Part shown: positions 23,622 to 33,884 of the stretch, piece by piece | How positions within the stretch are numbered: the stretch's first letter is position 1 | Layout: each line of letters starts with the position of its first letter | Assembly: GCA_052401645.1 (NCBI GenBank) | Contig: CP198939.1 | Coordinates: forward strand, 1,240,001-1,304,000 | DNA: 64,000 nucleotides | DNA from: Arsenophonus sp052401645 | Lineage (GTDB): Bacteria > Pseudomonadota > Gammaproteobacteria > Enterobacterales > Enterobacteriaceae | Direction of reading: 5' to 3' | Notes under the pieces: generated by a model | What the model was told of the DNA's origin: nothing | Database searches by the model: none | The model's input: only the letters and a program-made list of their open reading frames with translations | Program-made: the position numbers and the translations under genes

Positions 23622-24515
23622 CTAATGTGGAAAACTTTGTAATAAAAATTTATCATCAACTAATCTATCATTAACTTTTACCCAAAGCTTAAGATTAACT
23701 TTAGTAGAAAAAAAAATTTCCATATCTATTCTAGCCTCAATACCAATTTTTTTAATTTTATTAGCTTTCTTGCCAATAACTATTTTTTTTTGCCCATTTC
23801 TTTTAACTAAAATTAATACATTAATATTATAAACACCAAGTTTATTTATTATAAATTGTTCAATTACTATTTTGATTGAATATGGTAGTTCATCCCCAAG
23901 AAAACGCATTAATTTCTCGCGAATAATTTCAGAAGCCATAAAATTCTTAGAACAATTTGTAATATAATTTGATGGAAAATAATGTATAGATTCTGGTATA
24001 TGTTTTTGAACAACTTTAATAATTATATCAATATTAATATTTTTTTTTGCACTAATTGGTATAATATATAAAAAATTCATTTCTTTGCTGAGAAATTCAA
24101 TATATGGTAATAAACTGCTCTTATCTATTATATTATCAATTTTATTGATCGCTAATAATATTGGGCATGACAAATGGCGTAGTTGATTCATAATAATATT
24201 ATCATCAATACTCCAATGTGTACTATCAACAACAAAAATAATTAATTCTACATCATCAATCAAGGTATTTGATGTCTGTTTTATTAAATGATTTATTGCT
24301 CGATTTTTTTCTATATGTAATCCTGGTGTATCGATATAAATTATTTGATAATTTTCTTTTGTATTAATTCCCATAATAAGTTGACGAGTTGTCTTTGGTT
24401 TACATGAGGTAATAGAAACTTTCTGTCCAAGTAATTTATTCAATAATGTTGATTTACCAACATTGGTTTTTCCTACAATGGCTACAAATCCACAATAGAT
24501 TTTATGGTTATTCAT
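23622..24515 (-). CDS. era: GTPase Era
   Basis: Ribosome-assembly GTPase that binds 16S rRNA near its 3' end. At 297 aa it is slightly shorter than E. coli Era. G1 GKTNVGKST at 15-23, G3 DTPG at 62-65 and G4 NKID at 124-127 are intact, followed by the linker MASEIIREKLMRFLGDELPY and a C-terminal KH domain. The KH loop, normally GNKG, reads GKKA at 248-251, so the second Gly of the GXXG RNA-binding signature is replaced by Ala; the codon is GCT. The start ATG overlaps the rnc stop by 4 nt (ATGA), so translation is probably coupled. Probably functional, with altered RNA contact. Confidence 0.96.
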   Translation of the reverse strand: MNNHKIYCGFVAIVGKTNVGKSTLLNKLLGQKVSITSCKPKTTRQLIMGINTKENYQIIYIDTPGLHIEKNRAINHLIKQTSNTLIDDVELIIFVVDSTHWSIDDNIIMNQLRHLSCPILLAINKIDNIIDKSSLLPYIEFLSKEMNFLYIIPISAKKNINIDIIIKVVQKHIPESIHYFPSNYITNCSKNFMASEIIREKLMRFLGDELPYSIKIVIEQFIINKLGVYNINVLILVKRNGQKKIVIGKKANKIKKIGIEARIDMEIFFSTKVNLKLWVKVNDRLVDDKFLLQSFPH

Positions 24516-25216
24516 TCAAGCTCCAATATTTTTAATACCTGTTCAGCTGCTGCTTGTTCGGCTTTACGCCGATTTGAACCAACTCCTTCAACAGGTCTAT
24601 TTATTCCACTAACCTTGCAATGAATAGTAAATTCCTGATTATGTGCTTCACCTCTAACTTGAATAACAAAATAATTAGGTAGAGGTAAATAACTACCTTG
24701 TAAATACTCTTGTAATCGTGTTTTAGGATCTTTTTGATTACAATCAGGTCTCACTTCTATCAATCTATTGTAATACCAAATCAAAACAATTCGCTCAATA
24801 GTTTGAATATTACTATCTAAGAAAATACTGCTAATTAAAGCTTCAATAGTATTTGCCAATATTGATTCTCGATGAGAACCGCCACTTTTTAACTCACCAG
24901 GTCCTAAACACAAACATTCTCCAAGATCAAATTCTCTTGCAAGCTCAACTAATGTATTACCTTTTACCAATGTCGCCCTCATGCGACTCATGTCTCCTTC
25001 ATCAATTTTAGGAAAGCGATGATAGAGATCATTAGAAATCACAAAACTAAGAATTGAATCACCTAAAAACTCTAATCTTTCATTATGATTATTACTGGCG
25101 CTTCTATGAGTTAATGCTTGCTTTAAGAATTCAATTTGTTTAAAAGTATAACCAAGCTTAATCTGTAGCTGTTTAATTTCTTGTCGTTCCGACCACTCAA
25201 TCAAAGAAGAATTCAT
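24512..25216 (-). CDS. rnc: Ribonuclease III
   Basis: Double-strand-specific endoribonuclease for rRNA processing and mRNA turnover. 234 aa: nuclease domain to about residue 155, then a dsRNA-binding domain ending KAEQAAAEQVLKILELE. The signature NERLEFLGDSIL is intact, with E49 and D53 matching E. coli E41 and D45. The second metal motif, normally ADTVEAL (D114, E117), reads ANTIEAL: N122 replaces the Asp while E125 remains; the codon is AAT. That Asp is a conserved metal ligand, so activity may be reduced. The N-terminus is about 8 residues longer than in E. coli, and no later Met is available. Era follows with a 4-nt overlap. Confidence 0.95.
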   Translation of the reverse strand: MNSSLIEWSERQEIKQLQIKLGYTFKQIEFLKQALTHRSASNNHNERLEFLGDSILSFVISNDLYHRFPKIDEGDMSRMRATLVKGNTLVELAREFDLGECLCLGPGELKSGGSHRESILANTIEALISSIFLDSNIQTIERIVLIWYYNRLIEVRPDCNQKDPKTRLQEYLQGSYLPLPNYFVIQVRGEAHNQEFTIHCKVSGINRPVEGVGSNRRKAEQAAAEQVLKILELE

Positions 25217-25381
25217 GTGCTATCAATTATTTAATTAGTAGATTATAAAGATATTACATTTATAGTAATTATTGATATTAATCAATAAATCAATTATTTT
25301 TTGATGATCGTAATATATTATATATTAATTCTATATAAAATTAATTTTGCATCGATGATTGATTTATCTTATTATATTTTA

Positions 25382-26353
25382 TTAATTGATTACACCAATT
25401 CGACTTAAACGTATCCCAGTTGGCCATTCATCCTCGTGCTTATCAAGGCTAAACCAAATCATAATTGCACGTCCAACTAAATTTTCTTCTGGTACAAAAC
25501 CCCACAAACGACTATCTGCACTATTATCCCTATTGTCTCCCATCATAAAATAGTGCTTAGATGGAACAATCCATTCATTATTTGGCAAACCGAATTGTTG
25601 ATAATGTGATTGAGTATATATTTGTGGAATAACTAGAATCTCATGCTTTATACTATCTAATTCTTCTATCCTCTCTCCTTGACGCAATGCATTACCTGGA
25701 ACTGATTTATCTAATGGAATTTGGTAACTACCTTTTTGACTATTTACTATAGAATCAATATTAAAAAATAAAGTCCACTCACTTTCTTTTAATGAAGAAT
25801 ATATAATTGGTAATATTAGAGCGCTATTTGAAATTGAATAATTCGGGTATATACGTAGTTCTTTTTCTTGAGGATCATAAATTATCTTGTCACCTGGTAT
25901 ACCAATAATCCGTTTAACAAAATCAATACTAGGATCTTTAGGATATTTAAATACTGCAATATCACCACGTTTAGGTTTTCCTGTTTCTAACAATGTTTTT
26001 TGTATAATAGGATCTCTTAATCTATAAGCAAACTTTTCTACTAGAATAAAGTCACCAACTAGCAAAGTAGGCATCATTGAACCTGACGGGATTTGAAATG
26101 GCTCATAAATAAATGATCGTATTACTAATACAATCGCTAATATTGGAAAAATAGATGAAATGGTATCAACCAATGGTTGTTTATAAAAATTTTTAGTTAA
26201 ATTCATTTGCTCTACAACATTTTTTTCAGTAATCTGTTGTTGTAAAACTATTTTTTTTTTATAAAAAAATGCTAATTTAAAACGATCAATAACCCAGATA
26301 ACCCCTGAAATCAAGGTTGCTATCGTCAATATCAAAGAAAAAGTATTAGCCAT
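25382..26353 (-). CDS. lepB: Signal peptidase I
   Basis: Inner-membrane protease that releases secreted proteins from their signal peptides. 323 aa, one less than in E. coli. Two transmembrane segments (about 4-22 and 61-80) frame a cytoplasmic loop; the periplasmic domain follows. The nucleophile is S92 in IPSGSMMPTLL and the general base is K147 in DFVKRIIG; GDNRDNSADSRLWGFVP is the conserved box E. It lies 13 nt downstream of lepA on the same strand, as in E. coli. Likely clients visible in this window are the signal-peptide fimbrial subunits, chaperone and usher; lipoproteins such as BamE use a different peptidase. Confidence 0.97.
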   Translation of the reverse strand: MANTFSLILTIATLISGVIWVIDRFKLAFFYKKKIVLQQQITEKNVVEQMNLTKNFYKQPLVDTISSIFPILAIVLVIRSFIYEPFQIPSGSMMPTLLVGDFILVEKFAYRLRDPIIQKTLLETGKPKRGDIAVFKYPKDPSIDFVKRIIGIPGDKIIYDPQEKELRIYPNYSISNSALILPIIYSSLKESEWTLFFNIDSIVNSQKGSYQIPLDKSVPGNALRQGERIEELDSIKHEILVIPQIYTQSHYQQFGLPNNEWIVPSKHYFMMGDNRDNSADSRLWGFVPEENLVGRAIMIWFSLDKHEDEWPTGIRLSRIGVIN

Positions 26354-26366
26354 TATTACTACTTCC

Positions 26367-28178
26367 TTATAATGGTTGGTTATCTTTACTTATATGAAAG
26401 ATAGCAAAAAATGCTTCTTGTGGTATTTGAACATTACCAATTTGTTTCATTCTTTTCTTACCTTCTTTTTGCTTCTTTAGTAATTTTTTCTTACGGCTAA
26501 TATCACCACCATAGCATTTAGATAATACATTTTTACGCAATTGCTTTATTATTGTACGTGCTATAATATGATTATCTATTGCAGCTTGTATTACAATATC
26601 AAATTGTTGTCTATGAATAAATTCTTTAATTTTATCTATTAACTTACGTCCACGATATATTGCATTTGCACGATGAGTAATAAATGCTAAAGAATCTACT
26701 ATTTCGCCATTAATTAATACATCTACACGTACCATATCAGATATCTGGAAACGGAGAAAGACATATTCTAATGACGCATATCCATGAGAAATAGATTTTA
26801 ATCTATTAAAAAAATCTAAAACAATTTCAACCATTGGAATTTCATAAGTTAATGCAACTTGTTTTCCATAATAAATAATATTAGTTTGAATACCTCGTTT
26901 TTCTATACAAAGAGTAATAACATTTCCGATATATTCCTTAGGCACTAAAATATTGCATTTTGCAATTGGTTCGCGTAATTCGTTTATTTTACTAAACATA
27001 GATAATTTATATGGATTATCAATATATATAATATCATTGTTTATTAACTTAACTTCATAAATAACTGTAGGTGCAGTTGTAATAATATCTAAATTATATT
27101 CACGCTCTAATCGTTCCTGGATTATCTCCATATGAAGTAGACCAAGGAATCCACATCTAAATCCAAAACCTAATACAGCTGAACTCTCTGGTTCATAAAA
27201 TAACGAAGCATCGTTTAAACTCAATTTACCTAAAGCATCACGAAATATTTTATATTGATTTGGTATAATTGGAAATAAACCAGCATAAACCTGTGGTTTT
27301 ACTTTTTTAAATCCGTCTAATGCTTTTTTAGCAGAATGATTAGCTAAAGTTAAAGTATCACCAACAAGTGCTCCATGAATATTTTTTATTCCACATGCAA
27401 GCCAACCAATTTCACCACAATTTAGTTGTTGACGATTAATTCTTTTTGGTGTAAAAATACCTAAATGGTTAACATTATAAAGTTGATTTGAGTTTATCAC
27501 TTTAATTCTATCTCCTTTACAAAGAGTACCATTTTTAATACGTACTAAAGAAATAACTCCTAAGTAATTATCAAACCACGAATCTATAATCAATGCTTGC
27601 AAAGGAGCTTTTGGATCACCTTTTGGTGGCGGAATTTCTTTAATTAAACACTCAATTACATTATGTATCCCTAATCCAGTTTTTGCAGAACAATGAATAG
27701 CATTATAAGCATTTATTCCAATAATATCTTCAATCTCTTTAGCTATCAGATTAGGACGTGCAGAAGGTAAATCAATTTTATTAAGAACAGTAATAATTTT
27801 TAAATTCATTTCAATAGCGACATGATAATTAGCAATTGTTTGTGCTTCCACACCCTGCCCAGCATCAACAATCAATAATGCACCTTCACAAGCAGATAAT
27901 GAACGAGATACTTCATAATAAAAATCAACATGACCTGGAGTATCAATAAAATTAAGTTGATAAGTTTTACCATTTATTGCTTTATAGTTAAGGGTAACAC
28001 TTTGAGCTTTTATTGTAATTCCTCGTTCGCGCTCTAAATCCATAGAATCTAATACTTGATCTACCATTTCACGTTTAGAAAGACCATTACAGATCTGAAT
28101 AATACGATCTGATAAAGTAGATTTACCATGATCAATATGTGCGATGATAGAAAAATTTCTTATATGTTTAATTTTCAA
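26367..28178 (-). CDS. lepA: Elongation factor 4 (LepA)
   Basis: Translational GTPase implicated in ribosome assembly and elongation. 603 aa against 599 in E. coli. G1 AHIDHGKS at 13-20, DTPGH at 79-83 and NKID at 133-136 are intact, and the LepA-specific C-terminal end KCYGGDISRKKKLLKKQK is present. The start is a TTG (28176-28178): TTG-AAA-ATT-AAA-CAT gives MKIKHIRNFSII, in register with E. coli MKNIRNFSII, and no ATG lies nearby upstream in frame. The ribosome site is weak (AAGAAAA). First gene of lepA-lepB; the rseC-rseB genes that lie upstream in E. coli are missing. Confidence 0.97.
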   Translation of the reverse strand: MKIKHIRNFSIIAHIDHGKSTLSDRIIQICNGLSKREMVDQVLDSMDLERERGITIKAQSVTLNYKAINGKTYQLNFIDTPGHVDFYYEVSRSLSACEGALLIVDAGQGVEAQTIANYHVAIEMNLKIITVLNKIDLPSARPNLIAKEIEDIIGINAYNAIHCSAKTGLGIHNVIECLIKEIPPPKGDPKAPLQALIIDSWFDNYLGVISLVRIKNGTLCKGDRIKVINSNQLYNVNHLGIFTPKRINRQQLNCGEIGWLACGIKNIHGALVGDTLTLANHSAKKALDGFKKVKPQVYAGLFPIIPNQYKIFRDALGKLSLNDASLFYEPESSAVLGFGFRCGFLGLLHMEIIQERLEREYNLDIITTAPTVIYEVKLINNDIIYIDNPYKLSMFSKINELREPIAKCNILVPKEYIGNVITLCIEKRGIQTNIIYYGKQVALTYEIPMVEIVLDFFNRLKSISHGYASLEYVFLRFQISDMVRVDVLINGEIVDSLAFITHRANAIYRGRKLIDKIKEFIHRQQFDIVIQAAIDNHIIARTIIKQLRKNVLSKCYGGDISRKKKLLKKQKEGKKRMKQIGNVQIPQEAFFAIFHISKDNQPL

Positions 28179-29800
28179 TATTTTATTTTCTTATAAATGT
28201 TATCATAAATCAATTTTTATAGATAGTTTAGTTCTTTTAAAGATAAAATAATAAAAACTATTATAACGGATTTTAAAAATGTATTTACATATAAATAATA
28301 TATGAATTCAGAATTGATTAATAATGAAAAATTATTTTATAAATAAAATATTTATATATGAATTAATTACTGGTAATAAGTTATAGTTATTAACGAAGAT
28401 GTATTTAGACACTCATATATATCATAATTTATACTTATTATTTTAATTTATAAAACTGTAAACTTATTTATAAAATGGTTAATTTATAAAAAATATAATT
28501 TTTACTAAAAATAAATATTTATATTTAGCAATTTCATTTAAAATAATGAATTAATTTTATTTAAAACAAACCAATATTACTAATAAAAATATAAATAATT
28601 AATGGTTGAATAACCTTAATTTATAATTAATATTTAATTTCATTTTTATTTTATTTTAGATATAACTTTCGAAAATTAATATAGATATTAAACTAACTTA
28701 ACAACTAGAACTATAATTAAAATTATTTATAAAATAACTGGTAATCTTAGTAATTAAATAAGAATTGCAACTTTATATTACCATTTTATCATAAGTATAA
28801 AAAAATAAACCTTTATTATTATAAATAGCTATTCAATATGTTTAAAATCTCCAGTTCTTTTACTAAAGTTTATAGAAAATAAAATAACTCATTATTAAAT
28901 ATAATAATCTTAAAAAAAATAATTATCATTTATTTCTTTAAACTAGTTATGATAGATTTCTTAAATACTAATAAAGTATTAGTATATTTATATTTTTAGT
29001 CTTTTTTTTTAAAATTTTTAAATTATATATTCTGAATTATATATCAGATAATAAGTTATATCATTTTTAGTAAAATTAATAAAATTGATAAAATAAAATA
29101 TGTAATTTTATATTATTATTTTTATTGAAAGTATTATTGTTAGTTCAAATATAGACTTATAAACTTCGGATCTTTAATCCTTTTAGATCATTGAATGAAC
29201 CAAAGTTAATACTATATAAGTTTATATAAACGCTGTAATTAATTATCCTAATAATAGGGCATATTAAAGTTTTTAAAACCGATATTTAATACTGCATTTC
29301 CATTTTATTAGTTTAAAATTACTTGTATTATTTAATATATAAAAATTTTTATAATTAAAACCAATTTATTATATTTTATTTTAAATGTTATTTATTAAAA
29401 TTAATATTTATTTAATAATAAAATTCATTTTTATTAATGATTTTTAATCTGAATAATTTTGTAATAGTGGTAGTTTGTTTTATTTTTTATTAGTGATCTC
29501 TATTCATTTTTTTAAATCATCAAGATAATTTGATGCTTTATCACATTAAAATATAGTGCTATTTTCTATTTTATAATAAAAGATTGTTTTTGCAATAAAA
29601 TAGTGATTAAATTTTATACAATAGGATAGTATTTATTTGTACATTGATTTTTTTATTATTGACAATTAATATTTGCAATCTTTATATTAAGATATTTTTT
29701 GAATTTATAAAAAAATTATATTTATATATACTTAATCTCAGATATTTAACTAATTAAACTCTATTCATAATTAATTATATTTAAAAAATAATATCTTTAT

Positions 29801-29824
29801 AAAATACAAAATATTTTGTATTTT
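29801..29824. repeat. Perfect 24-bp palindrome, no loop
   Basis: 29801-29812 is the exact reverse complement of 29813-29824; one G-C pair (29806/29819). Non-coding. Confidence 0.75.
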
Positions 29825-31627
29825 TAATATTTTACAGTCAACATTCATCTATATCTTATCACGATTGAATTTCTATCTTACATAATAAAAAATTATTTTT
29901 ATTAATTAATAAGATTGAAAATCGATAAAATCGATAACTTGTTAATTTTATTAATTAAGTTAAGTTACCTTATAATTGTCTTAAAATAAGTTTTTATATT
30001 TGTTTTTTAATTTATCATTAACCTATATTTGATATTTAAAGTTAATATTTTGATTAATTTTAAGTGCATAAATTATATGTATTCCTATTTTATTTTAAAA
30101 TTTAAATAATTTTTATTATTATAATTATTTTATTTTTTAAAATATATTATTAAAATAAAGATACTATAAAAACATATGTTATTATAATAATTTATTTTTA
30201 AATATTTAGAATATCTTTTTAATAACTAAAAATCAATTTACAATAATAGTAGTAAGTTATCTATTTAAACTAAAAATAAACTAATTAAATAATTTAGTCG
30301 CATATTTAAATTGATATTAATTTAATTATATTTATATTAAAGATATGTATTTTTTTATTTTTAAATATATATGATATATATAACTATATGTTAGTTTATT
30401 TATTTCAATTAAATTAATTAATTTAATTTGTTTTTTTAAAACCAATAAATACATGTTATAATGTTAAATTATTATAATATTTAATTTTTTTATATTAATA
30501 AATTAATATTTTTTATAATAATTTAGTTATTCATTAATTAATAAGAAATAACTTTATTATAAGTCATTTATATATAATATGAGTAACCATATTAATCCAT
30601 TTTTATTATATTACTATACAAAAAAAATTTAATTAATCTTATTAAAATATTAATAATATTAAATATCTTTATTAAAATTTAAAAAACTATTAATGGTAAA
30701 TAATCTAACTATATAATAGAGAGGTATTATAAATTAAAAAAATAAAATTTTTATCTAAAATATCTAATTTTTAATTACTTTATTAAATAAAATTCATACG
30801 AAAATTATTTGTATAATTATTTTAGATAAGTGTTTTTTAATAACAAAAAATTAATTATATTTATCGAGTTGCTCTACTTTATGTTAATAATCTGATAATT
30901 ATGAAGATTATATTTTATGTGATAAGAAACTTTTATTATACTACTGATATTAGTTAATAAAAAACATAAAAAGTTTGTTTATTATTAAATAATAAATATT
31001 TTTTTATTGTGCTATTATTTCTCTTTTTGGAATATTTTAATATTAATTCATTTCATAACAATATTATTCAATAATACTATATTAATATGGATGATTTAGT
31101 AAATATAATTATCAAATTTTAAATAAATGACCATTTTTTAAAAATGTTCTATCTTATATAGATAAAAGAAATAAAATATATTTAAGAACTAATCATAAAT
31201 ATTGTTTCAAATATTTATAAGCTGTATTTTTACTATTTAAATTATATTAAACTTAATATAATTTAAAACCTATAATAATATAATAAGTATCAGAAAAGAT
31301 AAATTACTATAATTAACTCTTTTACTTCATCTTATTAGCTTATCTAATAAGATTAGATAATTACATAACACAAAATAGTAAATTTTATAATTTTAATATT
31401 ATTGTGTACCACATATTTTTTAAAATTAATTAATTTAATGGATATTTTCTATTTCATAAAAATGTTAATATTGATTATTTCATTGTAATTGCCATTGACT
31501 ACTTTTGATAAATTGATTTTACTATATTTTATTTTATTATAAAAACGTAATTTTTTATAAAAAAGTTAATTTTAAATTAAAATATATTAATAATCATTAA
31601 AAATTTAAAAAATCTACATATGTACAA

Positions 31628-31650
31628 CATACTGTATTAAATATCCTTTT
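31628..31650 (-). pseudogene. Possible relic of the rseA start
   Basis: Just after the rpoE stop, on the same strand, AAAAGGAT (31643-31650) stands 12 nt before an ATG (31628-31630). The distance from the rpoE stop to this ATG is 40 nt, similar to the short rpoE-rseA spacing in E. coli. The frame ends after 17 codons and its peptide does not resemble RseA, so this rests on position only and could be coincidence. Confidence 0.2.
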
Positions 31651-31670
31651 AGTAAAAATATAGATAATAT

Positions 31671-32246
31671 TTAATTTCGTATTATAGGTTTTACTTTATT
31701 ATCAATAGCTTCTCTTGCTCGAAAAATACGAGAACGAACTGTACCAATAGGGCAATCCATAATAATCGATATCTCTTCATAACTTAGTCCATCAAACTCC
31801 CTAAGTATAATTGCTAATCGTAAACATTCAGGAAGTGATTGTATGATTTGAAAAACTACTTTTCTTAATTCTTCTGATAAAATTAAATTTTCAGGATTTG
31901 AAATTTCTTTTAATATATTAAAAGTTTCAAAATTTTCCATATTAACTACATTTATATCATTTGAAGGTGGTCGTCGTCCTTGTAATATAAGATAATTTTT
32001 TGCTGTATTCACAGATATCCTATGAAGCCAAGTATAAAATGCACTTTCGCCACGAAATGTACTTATAGAACGATAAGTTTTAATGAACGCTTCTTGAGTA
32101 ACATCTTGAACATCTACGTAAGGTACATAACGAGAAACAAGATTCACAATTTTATTCTGGTATTTGATAACCAGTAAATTAAAAGCTCTTTTATCCCCTT
32201 GTTGTACACGTTCAACCAGTATTTGATCTGTAAACCGCTCGCTCAT
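31671..32246 (-). CDS. rpoE: RNA polymerase sigma factor RpoE (sigma-24)
   Basis: ECF sigma factor that directs the envelope-stress regulon. 191 aa, identical in length to E. coli RpoE and closely similar. Region 2 (about 1-95) contains DVTQEAFIKTYRSISTFRGES and the helix AFYTWLHRISVNTAKNYL; region 4 (about 130-186) carries the HTH LSYEEISIIMDCPIGTVRSRIFRARE. The sequence before the start (GGAG, then ACCTCAGATGAGCGAGC) strongly resembles the E. coli rpoE start. Unusually, no gene for the anti-sigma factor RseA or for RseB/RseC remains next to it. Unless these are elsewhere, sigma-E would lack its usual control by regulated proteolysis. Confidence 0.97.
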   Translation of the reverse strand: MSERFTDQILVERVQQGDKRAFNLLVIKYQNKIVNLVSRYVPYVDVQDVTQEAFIKTYRSISTFRGESAFYTWLHRISVNTAKNYLILQGRRPPSNDINVVNMENFETFNILKEISNPENLILSEELRKVVFQIIQSLPECLRLAIILREFDGLSYEEISIIMDCPIGTVRSRIFRAREAIDNKVKPIIRN

Positions 32247-32335
32247 CTGAGGTCATTTCTCCACAAAATAAGCCTTATTTTTTTCTATTTGTGAATCTGC
32301 TATGTTTTTTCAAATTTATAAGCAAGCAATTCTTT

Positions 32336-32359
32336 TGCTTAACAAAATTTATAAAGTTC
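32336..32359 (-). promoter_or_regulatory. Candidate sigma-E promoter of rpoE
   Basis: On the minus strand a GAACTT (32354-32359), preceded by TAT, is followed after 15-16 nt by GCAAAA, resembling the sigma-E -35 GGAACTT and a TCAAA-type -10. It lies about 90-115 nt upstream of the rpoE ATG. Autoregulation of rpoE from a sigma-E promoter is known in E. coli. The -10 match is imperfect, so this is only a candidate. Confidence 0.35.
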
Positions 32360-33099
32360 ATACTTAATTTAAATTATTTTAAATTTAATCTAACTTAAAT
32401 CATAAAAACTATTTTAAGTATATTAATCATATTTACTTTAATAAAAGTAAGCTAAAGACAGTTTTTATTATATTAATAAATTTTATCAATAAAAATATTA
32501 TACATCAAACGATGTTATAGAAATATTTTAATCATTAATAATGGAATTTTTTTATTTTATTGTTAAAATTATATTTAATAATATTATTAAATAAATATAT
32601 TTAATAAAAGATTTTGATTTGATTTTATTTTTATATAAAAATTATAAAAATTATAATTAATTTATATATTATAAATAGAATATGAATTTTTTATTCACAA
32701 TAAAACAATATAAATTATATTTCATAATACATTAAATTATTTTTATGAAATTATACATAAATAAAGATATTGGTTATAAATAATAAAAGGTAAATATTAA
32801 AACATTAAAATGATCTAATTAATTAATTAAGATTATTAAATAATTACTAATTGTATTTAATTCATAAAGTTTTTTTAGAAAGTTAATTTAATTTATCTTT
32901 TAATCAAAATATAAGTAATAAAATCTAAAATAACTCTCCAATAATTTATATTAATAAATGATAAATAGTTATTTTTAATAGAATATAATATAAATAATAT
33001 TATTTATTATATTTTTATAATATAAATATTTTCAAAATATTAAAAGAACAAAACGGATATATGAAAATCGGTTTGTTTTTACCGTTTATTTTATATGTT

Positions 33100-33133
33100 A
33101 TTTACATAACATAATATTTTATGTTATGTAAAT
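33100..33133. repeat. Perfect inverted repeat, 15-bp arms, TATT loop
   Basis: 33100-33114 pairs exactly with 33119-33133. Two internal G-C pairs (33105/33128 and 33110/33123). Non-coding. Confidence 0.85.
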
Positions 33134-33237
33134 TCTATTAGTATATTAATACTAAATAATTTAATCAATTATACTAATCATATCAAATAAATAATAATAA
33201 AATTTTATAAACACTTATTCAAATAATATTAATTAAT

Positions 33238-33261
33238 AATTATCACTAATTAGTGATAATT
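33238..33261. repeat. Perfect 24-bp palindrome, no loop
   Basis: 33238-33249 is the exact reverse complement of 33250-33261, centred on CACTAATTAGTG. It lies 105 nt from the hairpin at 33100-33133. The central dyad would also suit a dimeric regulator, but there is no nearby promoter or gene. Confidence 0.8.
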
Positions 33262-33848
33262 CATAAAAAATTTGATTCATATTAAATAATTAAAACTTTA
33301 TTAATATAATATTATTTTTTTTAATAAAAAACATAATATTCGCAATTAAATAGCATAGAAAAATAAAAATAAAATTAGATTAATATCTATTTTCATTCAA
33401 AATTTAATCACATAAAATTTTTATGATTTATTTAAATTAAATAGTTTCTATTAATTTCTTCATTGATAAATATTAATAAAAATCAGCATAAATAATAGAA
33501 TTAAATAAAGATATATTCTGTATAAATTAATACTATTCAAATAGCATTAAAATCTTAAGTAGATACAATAATAATAAGTAACTAATTAACTTAAATAAAT
33601 ATATTGATTTATTTATTAATCATTCTTATTTTTTATTTTTATTTAATAATTTTTAATTCGTTTGTAATTATACAATCAACAACTAATAATATCATATTAG
33701 CAATTTATTTAAATAAATAACTTCAATAATATAAAATATAAAACGATTTAATATTTTATCTACATGAATGGACAAACACAATTTTAACTTATAAATTACA
33801 AATTATTTGTTTTCTTATTAATAAATTAATAATATATTAATTAGTTTT

Positions 33849-33884
33849 AAAAAATGATATATAGAGAACTTCATATCATTTTTT
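33849..33884. repeat. Inverted repeat, 12-bp arms, 12-nt loop
   Basis: AAAAAATGATAT (33849-33860) pairs with 33873-33884, which ends in a T6 run. A partial third copy (AAAAATGATAT) follows at about 33892. The shape resembles an intrinsic terminator, but no gene leads into it. Confidence 0.6.

Larger units (their letters stand above)
28179..31670. other. 3.5-kb desert replacing rseA-rseB-rseC
   Basis: E. coli carries rseA, rseB and rseC between rpoE and lepA. None can be read here: every frame is broken at short intervals. A possible fossil of the rseA start is described at 31628-31650. The patch 29150-29270 is richer in G and C than its surroundings and may be part of a dead gene, but gives no nameable peptide. 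A 24-bp palindrome lies at 29801-29824. Confidence 0.65.

Noticed and set aside
32275..32361. 28-codon minus-strand reading frame upstream of rpoE, a possible leader peptide
   Set aside because: Stretches of this length without a stop are expected by chance at this composition, there is no ribosome site, its ATG lies at the candidate sigma-E -35 box, and the peptide does not resemble a known rpoE leader.
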